Assembly (NCBI GenBank): GCA_964502095.1
Contig: CAZCUF010000008.1
Span: 62,001 to 126,000, forward strand
From: JACPVF01 sp964502095
GTDB taxonomy: Bacteria; Chloroflexota; Anaerolineae; Anaerolineales; Villigracilaceae
Direction of reading: 5' to 3'
DNA length: 64,000 nt
Shown here: in pieces, positions 50,784-57,570 of the stretch
How positions within the stretch are numbered: position 1 is the first letter of the stretch
How the letters are laid out: each line of letters opens with the position of its first letter
Translations under genes and position numbers: made by a program
The notes under the pieces: model-generated
What the model was told of the DNA's origin: nothing
Database searches by the model: none
Seen by the model: the letters and a program-made list of their open reading frames with translations, nothing else

Positions 50784-51692
50784 ATGCAAAACACCTCCCA
50801 AGCCAACCGCACAATCCTTTCCGTTCTGGCCGCTGTAGTTGGCCTATTCATGGTCACGGTCGCGCCGTTCCTCATCCAGACCACGCTGGAGCGCGTACTA
50901 ACCGAGTTGGTCAAGGTCGCGGCGGAGAAACCCGCCTACGGCAGCGGCATCCTGCTCTTCTCGTACGCCTTCCCCTTCTATCGCGGACTGATCTACATCG
51001 GCGGGATCACCCTGATCCTGTTGGCGCGTCCAATCTACCGAGGAGAGGAGTGGACCTTCCCGGTCGCGCTGCTCGCCTCAGCCTTCCCCTCGGCCGGCGG
51101 CTTCTTCATGTTCATGCCCTACGTCTCCTTTGTAAAGGGCGCGCCCCTGCCAATGATCGTCTCGTTCGTCGGGCTGATCGTCTTCTGGACGCTCATTTTG
51201 ATCCGCAACGTGGATAAATGGGTTAAGTGGGGACAGTTCTTCACCCTGACCTTCTGCGGAATGTTGAGCACACACGCCTTCATCGTGGGAATCGGCAACC
51301 TGCGCATGCTGCTGACTCGCCCCGGGAAACCGATGTACCTGGGCGGGCTGGGAACGTGGATCCTGGCCTGGTCGCAGCCCATCCAGTGGTTCTGCGTCAT
51401 CCTGCTCTTCATCGCCATCTACCAACTCGCGCGGCGCAAACACTCTGGCTGGTGGCTGGCTCTCGTCACGGTCACCACTCTCGTTTCGATTAACGTTCCC
51501 ATGCAGATTATTCGCCTCACCATGACGGATTCGGTTTCGTGGGATTACTCCTACAGTCTGCCCGTCATCATTGGGCAGTTTATCGTCCTGCTCAATCCCA
51601 AGATCAAGAAGGCGCTGATTGCGGAAGACCAGGTCGGCGCATTCTCCTTTGGATCCTCCCCCTCTGAAACAGAGGGGGAGGAAATTCGCTGA
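50784..51692 (+). CDS. Multi-pass membrane protein C of the Crp/Fnr cluster
   Basis: The 302-residue protein has about eight helices and the shared pattern IYRGEEWTFPVALLASAFPSAGGFFMFMPY, GIGNLRMLLTRPGKPMYLGG, HSGWWLALVT and an Arg near the penultimate helix. The ATG at 50784 follows GAGGAG; the upstream extension of the frame is rejected. It starts a run in which stops and starts overlap (51692, 51850), leading into the NapH-like ferredoxin gene. A structural or electron-transfer partnership with that protein is plausible. Function unknown. Confidence 0.8.
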   Translation: MQNTSQANRTILSVLAAVVGLFMVTVAPFLIQTTLERVLTELVKVAAEKPAYGSGILLFSYAFPFYRGLIYIGGITLILLARPIYRGEEWTFPVALLASAFPSAGGFFMFMPYVSFVKGAPLPMIVSFVGLIVFWTLILIRNVDKWVKWGQFFTLTFCGMLSTHAFIVGIGNLRMLLTRPGKPMYLGGLGTWILAWSQPIQWFCVILLFIAIYQLARRKHSGWWLALVTVTTLVSINVPMQIIRLTMTDSVSWDYSYSLPVIIGQFIVLLNPKIKKALIAEDQVGAFSFGSSPSETEGEEIR

Positions 51693-51853
51693 TGAAAATT
51701 AACCCTCGCTACTATCCCGTCATTATCATCGTCACGTACGTGATCTTCCTCTTGATCGGAATCCTGCTCGGCTTTGGCCCCGAACACAGCGGCGGGGATC
51801 ACGGACGAGGCGCGCTGCTGCCGCTTATATTTACACTGGAGGCCGCCGTATGA
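51692..51853 (+). CDS. Small single-helix membrane protein
   Basis: The 53-codon gene encodes one hydrophobic helix (about residues 9-30) followed by GFGPEHSGGDHGRG and a second short hydrophobic end. GGAGGAAA lies upstream. The ATG overlaps the stop of membrane protein C (TGATG), and its stop overlaps the ATG of the ferredoxin gene (ATGA). This strongly suggests a real, coupled gene. The His/Asp-rich stretch could bind metal. I do not recognise the family. Confidence 0.75.
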   Translation: MKINPRYYPVIIIVTYVIFLLIGILLGFGPEHSGGDHGRGALLPLIFTLEAAV

Positions 51854-52692
51854 CCGCTACTGTCCGAAAGAAAAATGTCCCGCTTTCCAAAACCCGTCAC
51901 ATCATCCAATGGCTAGCGGTGTTCGGCACCTTCATGCTGGGACTACGGCACATCATGCCGGGCGAAGTCTCGCGCGGCGGTTCGTTCGACTCGTTCTGCG
52001 CTTTCGGCGGCATCGAAACCCTGCTTCCCTATCTCACTACGGGACACACGCTCAAATCCACCAACCTGCTCAACTTCGCAGTGCTGATCGCCACATTGGG
52101 AGTCGCCCTCGTCGCGGGGCGCGCCTTCTGCGGCTGGCTGTGCGGATTGGGCGCGATCCAGGACCTTGTCTCAAAGTGGACGCGCCGACTGCTCGGCGAG
52201 AGGCGTCACATCCGCGGCAAACCCAGCCAGACGCTCCTGCCCTTGCGCCTGCCGGCCAGCATTGACCGTCCACTGCGCTACGCCAAATATCTGGTTTTGG
52301 CGATTATCCTATTCGCCAGCCTGACGACCGTCTTCCCGCCTCTGCACAAATTTTGTCCGGTGCGGGCAGTCTTCAGTTTCAAGATATCCTTGCTCCTGGG
52401 CTTCGCGTTCGCGATCTTTTTGGCGGGCGCGGTTTTGGTGGAACGCTTCTGGTGCAAATATTTCTGTCCGCTCGGCGCGACGCTGGCGATCTTCAACAAA
52501 ATCTCGCCTGTGCGGCTGGAAAGCAACGTAGCCTGCAACAACTGCGGACGTTGCGACATCGAATGTTCGATGGACATCGAAGACGTGCCGAACAGCCTGA
52601 CTGACGCCGAATGTATCCGCTGCCTCGAATGTTTGGATACCTGCGCGCGGGAAGGTTCGCTGGAACTGAAGGTATTTCCCAAAGCAAAATAA
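51850..52692 (+). CDS. NapH/NosR-like membrane polyferredoxin
   Basis: The 280-residue protein has about four to five helices and two CxxxCP-type membrane motifs: CGWLCGLGAIQD near residues 94-105 and FWCKYFCPLGA near 200-210. Two C-terminal 4Fe-4S clusters follow (CNNCGRCDIECSM near 228-240 and CIRCLECLDTC near 255-265). NapH, NosR, CcoG and related proteins pass electrons from the quinol pool or build metal centres. It is the only clear redox protein of the cluster and lies in an operon with membrane protein C. Confidence 0.92.
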   Translation: MTATVRKKNVPLSKTRHIIQWLAVFGTFMLGLRHIMPGEVSRGGSFDSFCAFGGIETLLPYLTTGHTLKSTNLLNFAVLIATLGVALVAGRAFCGWLCGLGAIQDLVSKWTRRLLGERRHIRGKPSQTLLPLRLPASIDRPLRYAKYLVLAIILFASLTTVFPPLHKFCPVRAVFSFKISLLLGFAFAIFLAGAVLVERFWCKYFCPLGATLAIFNKISPVRLESNVACNNCGRCDIECSMDIEDVPNSLTDAECIRCLECLDTCAREGSLELKVFPKAK

Positions 52693-52708
52693 AGGAGGAA
52701 AGGAGAAA

Positions 52709-52789
52709 TTGTCCGCCTCATCCATGACCAAACGCGGCATCAACGCCAGAACGCGCATCATCTTCCTCGGCTCGAAGGGTGAGTCGTAA
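52709..52789 (+). CDS. Possible 26-residue peptide gene
   Basis: A TTG start 5-6 nt after AGGAG (two overlapping purine-rich sites precede it) opens a short frame encoding a Ser/Arg/Lys-rich peptide with ARTRIIFLGSKGES. There is no supporting homology. Internal ATG at 52724 is an alternative start. Confidence 0.25.
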   Translation: MSASSMTKRGINARTRIIFLGSKGES

Positions 52790-52821
52790 TCTCCAGTTAA
52801 GTTTCCGTCAAAGGAAAACCC

Positions 52822-53024
52822 ATGCCAATCCCTTATCTTCTCATCATTTTGCTTTACGTCTTCGTCGCCGTGATCTTAGCATCGGACGCGTCGCTGGTAA
52901 GTTTCAACCTGATCGCAGCCTTCCCCACCCTGCGCTCTACGCACTGGCGTTGATCCACCCAATGCAGGAGATGTTCGAGATCATGCGCACTGGATGGAAG
53001 AAAATCGAATCGGTGCAGATTTAA
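52822..53024 (+). pseudogene. Small two-helix membrane protein with a one-base frameshift
   Basis: From the ATG at 52822 (after AAAGGA) the frame gives a hydrophobic helix PYLLIILLYVFVAVILA and ends at 52951-52953. In the next frame, PALYALALIHPMQEMFEIM continues to the TAA at 53022-53024. That stop is directly followed by the ribosome-binding site of the cytochrome b561 gene. Adding one C to the CCCC run near 52922-52927 joins the two into a 67-residue protein. It is either a true frameshift or a homopolymer sequencing error. Confidence 0.55.
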
Positions 53025-53033
53025 GGAGACTTT

Positions 53034-53564
53034 ATGACGACCTCTACTCTCACCCGCTATATCCCTTTGATGGTCAGCCTTCACTGGCTGATCACCCTGC
53101 TCATTTTCACCGAGTTCGCGCTCGGCAAATATTCCAGCCTCCTCCCGGACAATGCAAACGAGATTGTTCCGCTCGGCGCGCACATGCTGCCGGGCCTGAC
53201 CATACTGGTCGTGATCGTCTTCCGCTTCATCGTTCGGATGCGAACGCCGCGTCCCGCCCACGCCTTCACGGGCAGCGCCTTCCTCAATGGACTCGGCAAG
53301 GTCACACATTACGCGTTGTACCTGTTCGTCTTTCTGATGGCCGTCAGCGGGGTATCGCTCTCCCTGCAGGCAGGACTGGTCCAGACCGTCTTTGGTGGAG
53401 TCGGGTCGCTGCCCGCGGATTTCTTCGTCTTCACTGCGTGCGTTCTGTACAAAGTCATCGCGCCCGTGCTGCTCCTGCTTATCCTCCTGCACATCGGTGG
53501 GGCGCTGTATCACCAGTTTGTCATCAAGGATAAACTGTTCGCGCGCATGAGCTTTTCAAAATAG
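53034..53564 (+). CDS. Cytochrome b561-family membrane protein
   Basis: The 176-residue protein has four helices with paired histidines suited to two b-type hemes: SLHWLITLLIFTEFALG near residues 14-30, AHMLPGLTILVVIVFRFIVR near 46-65, KVTHYALYLFVFLMAVSG near 88-105, and LLHIGGALYHQF near 154-165. It probably exchanges electrons with the quinone pool. AAGGAG precedes the ATG. It links the NapH-like ferredoxin operon to the unknown membrane proteins. Confidence 0.88.
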   Translation: MTTSTLTRYIPLMVSLHWLITLLIFTEFALGKYSSLLPDNANEIVPLGAHMLPGLTILVVIVFRFIVRMRTPRPAHAFTGSAFLNGLGKVTHYALYLFVFLMAVSGVSLSLQAGLVQTVFGGVGSLPADFFVFTACVLYKVIAPVLLLLILLHIGGALYHQFVIKDKLFARMSFSK

Positions 53565-53588
53565 GAGGAATTCACAAGGAGAAACGAA

Positions 53589-54383
53589 ATGAAAAATAAT
53601 CACAAACTCGGAACGGTTCTATCCATCGTTGGGATCCTGATCGGCCTGCTCGCGCTGTTCCTGATGTCCAGCATCTACCAGGTCAACATTGACGGCAAAC
53701 TGACCGGCGAACGTCCTGACGAGGCCATTACCGTGCAGATCGTCTTCGCCCTGCTCGGTTGGCTGGGAGTTACAGCGGGCGCGCTGTGGGTGATGGTGCT
53801 ATATGGCTTCCTGAACAAGGCCAAATGGGCCTGGTTCTGGGGAACAGTGGCCGCCACCGCTCAGATCCTGGCCGGATTCTTCCCCATAATCCCGCCTTCC
53901 AGCATCGGCCTGCCCGCGCCGACCATTTGGATTTTCCTGATCGCGTTCGTGTTGTGGTTCGGGATGCTCCTAATCGGCGGCGTGGACAAGAAGATCATCG
54001 CACTGGCCTTCGTCAGCGGGCTGGCCTACGTGTTGACGTTCATTGATGGCGTGGGCGCGATCTCGCGTCATCAGACCGAGGCGAAGGGCTTCATCAGTTC
54101 GATGTACGCCATGTCGCAGATGGTGAACTGGTGGGGCGCGATCGTTTGGGCCTCTTTCATCTTCGGGCTGGTCAAGGGCAAATCCTGGGCGCTGCCTGTT
54201 GGCGTCTTTGCGACAGCCATGTCCATGTTCGGCGGATTCCCCGTCGGCGTGACGGATGTGCTCGTGAGGGGCCGCTTCTCGATGTTCCTGGTGGCGTCCT
54301 TCATAGGCGCGGCGCTGTTCGTCTATCTGCTGCTCCCCTCGACGAAGAAAATGATCGAAGTATGGAGTGCAACCGCAACGTGA
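53589..54383 (+). CDS. Multi-pass membrane protein D of the Crp/Fnr cluster
   Basis: The 264-residue protein has about eight helices. It appears to be a distant relative of proteins A-C: a KAKWAWFWGTVAAT loop, PIIPPSS, an internal ISRHQTEAKGF motif, KSWALPVGVFATAM and a late LVRGRFS segment follow in the same order. The relation is by eye and weaker than among A-C. It lies 24 nt after the b561 gene and ends before a strong terminator. Function unknown. Confidence 0.75.
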   Translation: MKNNHKLGTVLSIVGILIGLLALFLMSSIYQVNIDGKLTGERPDEAITVQIVFALLGWLGVTAGALWVMVLYGFLNKAKWAWFWGTVAATAQILAGFFPIIPPSSIGLPAPTIWIFLIAFVLWFGMLLIGGVDKKIIALAFVSGLAYVLTFIDGVGAISRHQTEAKGFISSMYAMSQMVNWWGAIVWASFIFGLVKGKSWALPVGVFATAMSMFGGFPVGVTDVLVRGRFSMFLVASFIGAALFVYLLLPSTKKMIEVWSATAT

Positions 54384-54438
54384 TTCTGGCGGCATAATTT
54401 CTTGCGACTCTTCAACGCATGGAAATTTTATAGATGGA

Positions 54439-54471
54439 AACGCGGAATTTTTGGTTGCAAAATTCCGCGTT
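54439..54471 (+). terminator. Terminator after membrane protein D
   Basis: A 13-bp perfect stem AACGCGGAATTTT/AAAATTCCGCGTT (54439-54451 with 54459-54471) lies 56 nt after the stop codon. Confidence 0.75.
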
Positions 54472-54611
54472 CATTTATGTTTATTCATATCTTCCACGTC
54501 CTACTTTTAAAATATACAGCAGAATATCGTGTGAACAAGTTCCGCGACGCTCCGGGCTGGAATCAAGCTTGGGAGGCCGCGCATATTTCGAGGTCGAGGT
54601 ATGAAGCGAAG

Positions 54612-54676
54612 GGTGATATTTGTCATGGAAATTTGATGGTGATTCGTCACGAAAATTTGAAGGCAATTTGTGTCAT
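54612..54676. repeat. Degenerate repeat with GTGAT-GTCA units
   Basis: Three units of about 24 nt contain TTTGTCATGGAAATTTGA, TTCGTCACGAAAATTTGA and TTTGTGTCATAATT. They superficially resemble Crp/Fnr boxes but look like spacer-type low-complexity repeats. Confidence 0.5.
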
Positions 54677-54703
54677 AATTCCCACATATCCGTAAAAAGG
54701 AGA

Positions 54704-55025
54704 ATGTGAAACGGCACCGATCAAGGATATTATTTTTCTACTTTTAACAGGTGTTCCTGCCGCGTACCTGTGCTGGTATTTCCGGCAGAGGTACACCCTG
54801 CACAAAGCGCTGCATAATCTCTACTATCTGATGGGATTCGCAGTGCTTTCGATTTCAGGTTTGTTGTTGATCTTCCATCCCGCTCCTGTTCCTGGTGGCG
54901 GGCTCGTTCACGATCAGATTCGCCAAGAAAGGTTAAAGAACAGACTTTGGAAGCCCCAGAGACTTCCGAAGTCTGATGTTTGCCATTATTTATCTTTTGT
55001 CAAAGACAAACAGTCCAATTTGTGA
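54704..55025 (+). pseudogene. Small membrane protein with damaged start
   Basis: From 54708 a frame runs 105 codons to the TGA at 55023-55025. It encodes two hydrophobic helices (IIFLLLTGVPAAYLCWYF and YYLMGFAVLSISGLLLIF) and a basic tail. No start codon fits: the ATG at 54704 is one base out of frame and meets TGA at once. Removing T54707 would give a good start after AAGGAG. It is therefore a frameshifted gene or a sequencing error. The family is not recognised. Confidence 0.45.
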
Positions 55026-55036
55026 TATTTTTCATA
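55021..55036 (+). promoter_or_regulatory. Crp/Fnr-like box upstream of the heme O synthase unit
   Basis: TGTGATATTTTTCATA has the same GTGATATTTT core as the boxes at 47778 and 50744. It overlaps the stop codon of the damaged gene and precedes a TATAAC -10-like hexamer (55035-55040). Confidence 0.5.
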
Positions 55037-55068
55037 TAACTGACCACCAAAATTCAGGAGTAAACCCT

Positions 55069-55143
55069 ATGCAATTCGTCAAAGACTGTTTCAACTATCT
55101 GTTCAATTCCACCAAGGGACTCATCCTCGTCGTTAGCAAATAA
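55069..55143 (+). CDS. Possible 24-residue peptide gene
   Basis: CAGGAG lies 8 nt before an ATG that opens a 24-codon frame (MQFVKDCFNYLFNSTKG, then LILVVSK). It lies between the Crp/Fnr-like box and the heme O synthase gene, where it could be a leader peptide or a small membrane-associated subunit. There is no supporting homology. Confidence 0.35.
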   Translation: MQFVKDCFNYLFNSTKGLILVVSK

Positions 55144-55210
55144 ATAAACAAGGGAACAAGCTTGTAAATGTTTGCCTCCGCTTGTTTCCCTGATACACAC
55201 TGGAGATTCA

Positions 55211-56074
55211 ATGTATGTTCTCGTCTCGAAGATCCGCCTTTACTGGCCGCTGACCAAACCTCTTCAAAGCGGACTATTGCTTGCCACCGGGCTGGCAGGT
55301 TATATGAGTACGCGCTGTCCTGTCCTAAATATAGGAACAATCCTCGGCGTGACGGGCAGTCTCTTCCTGGCTATTGCCGGAAGCACCGTGCTCAACATGT
55401 GGTGGGACCGCGACATTGACGCCAAAATGGGGCGCACACAAAAACGCCCAACCTCTTCAAAGTTGGTGAGCGAAAACGAAATCCTGCGCCTCGGGCTGAT
55501 TCTCTCTATTCTCGGCGTTGGCTGGGCGGTGGCGATGGATGCGCTCTATGGTCTCATTGTCTTTGCCGGGCTCTTCTTCGATGTGGTGGTTTACAGCATC
55601 TGGCTCAAACGTCACACCGCCTGGAGCATCGTTTGGGGCGGCATTTCGGGCGCCATGCCCATTTTGGCTGGACGCGCCCTCGGCCTCGGCGCCATAGATT
55701 GGATCGGGCTGACTCTCGCTCTCGGCATCCTCTTCTGGATTCCCACTCACACACTCACCTTCAGCATGAAGTACGAGAAAGACTACGCCGCGGCCTGTGT
55801 GCCAACCTTCCCGTCCACATACGGACTCGGCTTCACACGCGCCACCATCGCGGTTTCATCCGTACTGGCCGCGTTCGCCATGGCGATTGCAGGTTACGGT
55901 ATCGGCATGACGTGGGGTTTTCTGCGCCTGCTACTCGTCCTCTCAGCAGGCCTGCTCATACTGGCGGTTGCCATCACATTCAAACCCTCTGAGCGCGTTA
56001 ACTTTGGGCTGTTCAAATACGCATCCTTCTACATGCTGGCTGCCATGATTCTAGTCGTGATCGAGGTAATTTGA
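55211..56074 (+). CDS. ctaB: Protoheme IX farnesyltransferase (heme O synthase), UbiA family
   Basis: The 287-residue integral membrane prenyltransferase attaches farnesyl to heme B to make heme O. The first Asp-rich motif NMWWDRDIDAKMGRTQKRP near residues 63-81 is diagnostic of the CtaB/COX10 branch. The second region, KYEKDYAAACVPTFPSTYG near 184-202, also fits. The ATG at 55211 follows TGGAGA. No heme-copper oxidase genes are nearby, which is unusual. It overlaps the following membrane protein gene by 1 nt (TGATG). Confidence 0.88.
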   Translation: MYVLVSKIRLYWPLTKPLQSGLLLATGLAGYMSTRCPVLNIGTILGVTGSLFLAIAGSTVLNMWWDRDIDAKMGRTQKRPTSSKLVSENEILRLGLILSILGVGWAVAMDALYGLIVFAGLFFDVVVYSIWLKRHTAWSIVWGGISGAMPILAGRALGLGAIDWIGLTLALGILFWIPTHTLTFSMKYEKDYAAACVPTFPSTYGLGFTRATIAVSSVLAAFAMAIAGYGIGMTWGFLRLLLVLSAGLLILAVAITFKPSERVNFGLFKYASFYMLAAMILVVIEVI

Positions 56075-56676
56075 TGAAAATATCCTCTCTCGCCCGTGTT
56101 CTGCTGCTCATCACCGGTATTCTTGCCGCTTACCAGATCGCAGTTGGCATTGACGGCTTCAGTACCCTACCTGTCATCGCTTACACCATTGCCTTCGGGG
56201 TACTGCTCGTAGCAGGGATACTCCTGATTATCTGGGGTTTCGACATTCTGGATTCACCCTTGGTTGTCATCGTCTCGACGATCATCCCGCTCTGCCTTGC
56301 GCTCGGTCTCGTCTGGCAATACGTTCCGTTCGGGATCCCGTACCTGATCTTCGCCATCGTGGGTTTTCTTGCCATTTTAGCAACGCGCCTGATCCCGATG
56401 AAAAACAAACTTCCGACCATTGTGCTGGCTGTTGTTCACGGCATTGCAGGGCTGACGATCTTTCTGCTCCCGATCGTCCTCACGCTTCTAGAAAAGATGC
56501 CCCCGCTCTTTTCGCTGGTGGGTGTGGGCGGCGCGTTGATCGGCATCGGCGGGCTGGCGCTTTCCTTCCTCAAAGCAGGCAGGCCCATCCTATCAAAGAA
56601 ACTCATCTTAAAAATCCTGCCCGCCATTCTATTCCTGATGACGCTCTGCTTCGTAATCGGTTTCAGATATGGATAA
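56074..56676 (+). CDS. Multi-pass membrane protein coupled to ctaB
   Basis: The 200-residue protein has about six to seven hydrophobic helices and few charged residues. No recognised domain was seen. The ATG at 56074 overlaps the ctaB stop, with GAGG just upstream, so it is translationally coupled. A role in heme handling or in the neighbouring membrane complex is only a guess from context. Confidence 0.75.
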   Translation: MKISSLARVLLLITGILAAYQIAVGIDGFSTLPVIAYTIAFGVLLVAGILLIIWGFDILDSPLVVIVSTIIPLCLALGLVWQYVPFGIPYLIFAIVGFLAILATRLIPMKNKLPTIVLAVVHGIAGLTIFLLPIVLTLLEKMPPLFSLVGVGGALIGIGGLALSFLKAGRPILSKKLILKILPAILFLMTLCFVIGFRYG

Positions 56677-56738
56677 GATGCTCATCCTTTCGCATCTCAC
56701 CTACCTAAAATCCTTTCACTTGGATAAAATGCTCATCC
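56670..56738. repeat. Direct repeat TGGATAA(G/A)ATGCTCATCC
   Basis: An 18-nt sequence at 56670-56687 (overlapping the end of the previous gene) is repeated at 56721-56738 with one mismatch. It may be a scar of slippage or duplication. Confidence 0.6.
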
Positions 56739-56781
56739 GCGCGCGCATCTTGCTTACCTCGAATCCCTGCGCGGGGAGATG

Positions 56782-57167
56782 AAAAAAAGCCGCTTCAAGA
56801 TCTGGCTGCGAGCCTTTCTGTTCGTCCAGTTTTCCGCGCTGTTCAGCCTCTATTTCTTCCACGACATCGGAAACGGATATTTCAACTGGATGTGGGTCGC
56901 GCCGACATTCCTGCTCTCGTCCCGGTGGGATTTCTGATGAGCCGAATCGTCACCATGAAAGCAGACCTCGAACTGCGGGCGGTCACACTTTCGTTGGATC
57001 GCGTTTATCTTTCTTTGATCTGGCTGTTGGTCATCGCCAAGCTAGATACTTTTGTTCTGGTTACTTTATTCCATGTACAAACGCCCCACGATTTTTGTCG
57101 AGGTAGTAGTGATCATAGACATGGAATTCAAGCAATGTTTGCTCATGCTGGGCGGTATTCTATGTGA
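56782..57167 (+). pseudogene. Frameshifted small membrane protein
   Basis: An ATG after GGGGAG opens a frame with AFLFVQFSALFSLYFF and ends at 56935-56937. In a second frame, ALVPVGFLMSRIVTMKADLELRAVTLSLDRVYL and another helix continue to about 57167. The two parts fit one protein with a single-base frameshift near 56910-56920. The end of the second frame looks non-native. The family is not recognised. The remaining stretch to 57282 is AT-rich with nothing supported in it. Confidence 0.5.
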
Positions 57168-57282
57168 GAGGGGAGGATGTATCAAGAATTTATCAATATA
57201 AAATTTCCAAATTATCTTCTTTCCAATGAGTCTATTTAGCTACGCTATTAAATTACCTTCCTCCGAATCTTACAATTCCCCC

Positions 57283-57310
57283 TTGACGGATTCATAAATC
57301 TGCCTATAAT
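57283..57310 (+). promoter_or_regulatory. Promoter of the ilv-leu operon
   Basis: TTGACG (57283-57288), a 16-nt spacer and TATAAT (57305-57310) lie 19 nt before the leader-peptide ATG. The predicted start is near 57317. Confidence 0.85.
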
Positions 57311-57329
57311 CGGGCGAAATCACGAACCC

Positions 57330-57434
57330 ATGAACACGCTTTTGTCGCTCTCCCTTATCGTCATCCTTATTGCGGTCCTTATTATTAAGGATCTATTTTC
57401 GGTTAGGATGGCAACAGTGAGAGTGAAGAAGTAA
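57330..57434 (+). CDS. Leu/Ile/Val-rich leader peptide of the ilv-leu operon
   Basis: A 34-codon frame has 17 branched-chain codons: Leu at 4, 5, 7, 9, 13, 17 and 22, Ile at 10, 12, 14, 18 and 19, and Val at 11, 16, 25, 30 and 32. Residues 4-19 contain 13 of them. It lies directly after a strong promoter and before a terminator, upstream of ilvD. This matches ribosome-mediated attenuation, in which stalling at scarce Leu/Ile/Val-tRNA switches RNA folding. Too short to be a normal enzyme. Confidence 0.85.
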   Translation: MNTLLSLSLIVILIAVLIIKDLFSVRMATVRVKK

Positions 57435-57487
57435 TCGCACACTTTAGCAAATGCAAAGAGCCGCCCTAACCACGGGCGGCTCTTTTG
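57401..57487 (+). ncRNA. ilv-leu transcription attenuator (antiterminator/terminator)
   Basis: The terminator is a 10-bp GC-rich stem (57458-57467 with 57475-57484) followed by TTT. A competing antiterminator pairs 57401-57412 (GGTTAGGATGGC) with 57461-57472 (GCCGCCCTAACC): 12 positions with one mismatch and one G-U pair. It consumes seven of the ten left-arm bases of the terminator. The antiterminator's 5' strand lies inside the leader-peptide gene, about 15 bases after the last Leu/Ile cluster, where a stalled ribosome would leave it free. Confidence 0.85.
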
Positions 57488-57499
57488 TTATCTGTTTAG

Positions 57500-57560
57500 A
57501 CCATGGACGATAGACCGTAGACCATAAAACATCGTCCATCGTCAATGGTCAATCGTCAAC
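57500..57560. repeat. Degenerate GACCATAGACCGTAGACC-type spacer repeat
   Basis: Short, imperfect units such as ACCATGGACGATAGACC, GTAGACCAT, ATCGTCCATCGTC and AATGGTCAATCGTC fill the space between the attenuator and the ilvD ribosome-binding site. No coding capacity. Confidence 0.65.
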
Positions 57561-57570
57561 AAGGAGTCGT

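Larger units (their letters stand above)
54384..54703. other. Non-coding stretch with terminator and degenerate repeats
   Basis: About 320 nt hold the terminator at 54439-54471 and a degenerate repeat block at 54612-54676 (see separate entries). Nothing else of note, and no convincing coding frame. Confidence 0.6.

Noticed and set aside
54612..54676. Extra Crp/Fnr boxes (GGTGATATTTGTCA, GTGATTCGTCAC)
   Set aside because: They occur in a run of about 24-nt degenerate units with AAATTTGA, which fits a spacer-type low-complexity repeat better than operators. No intact gene follows at operator distance.
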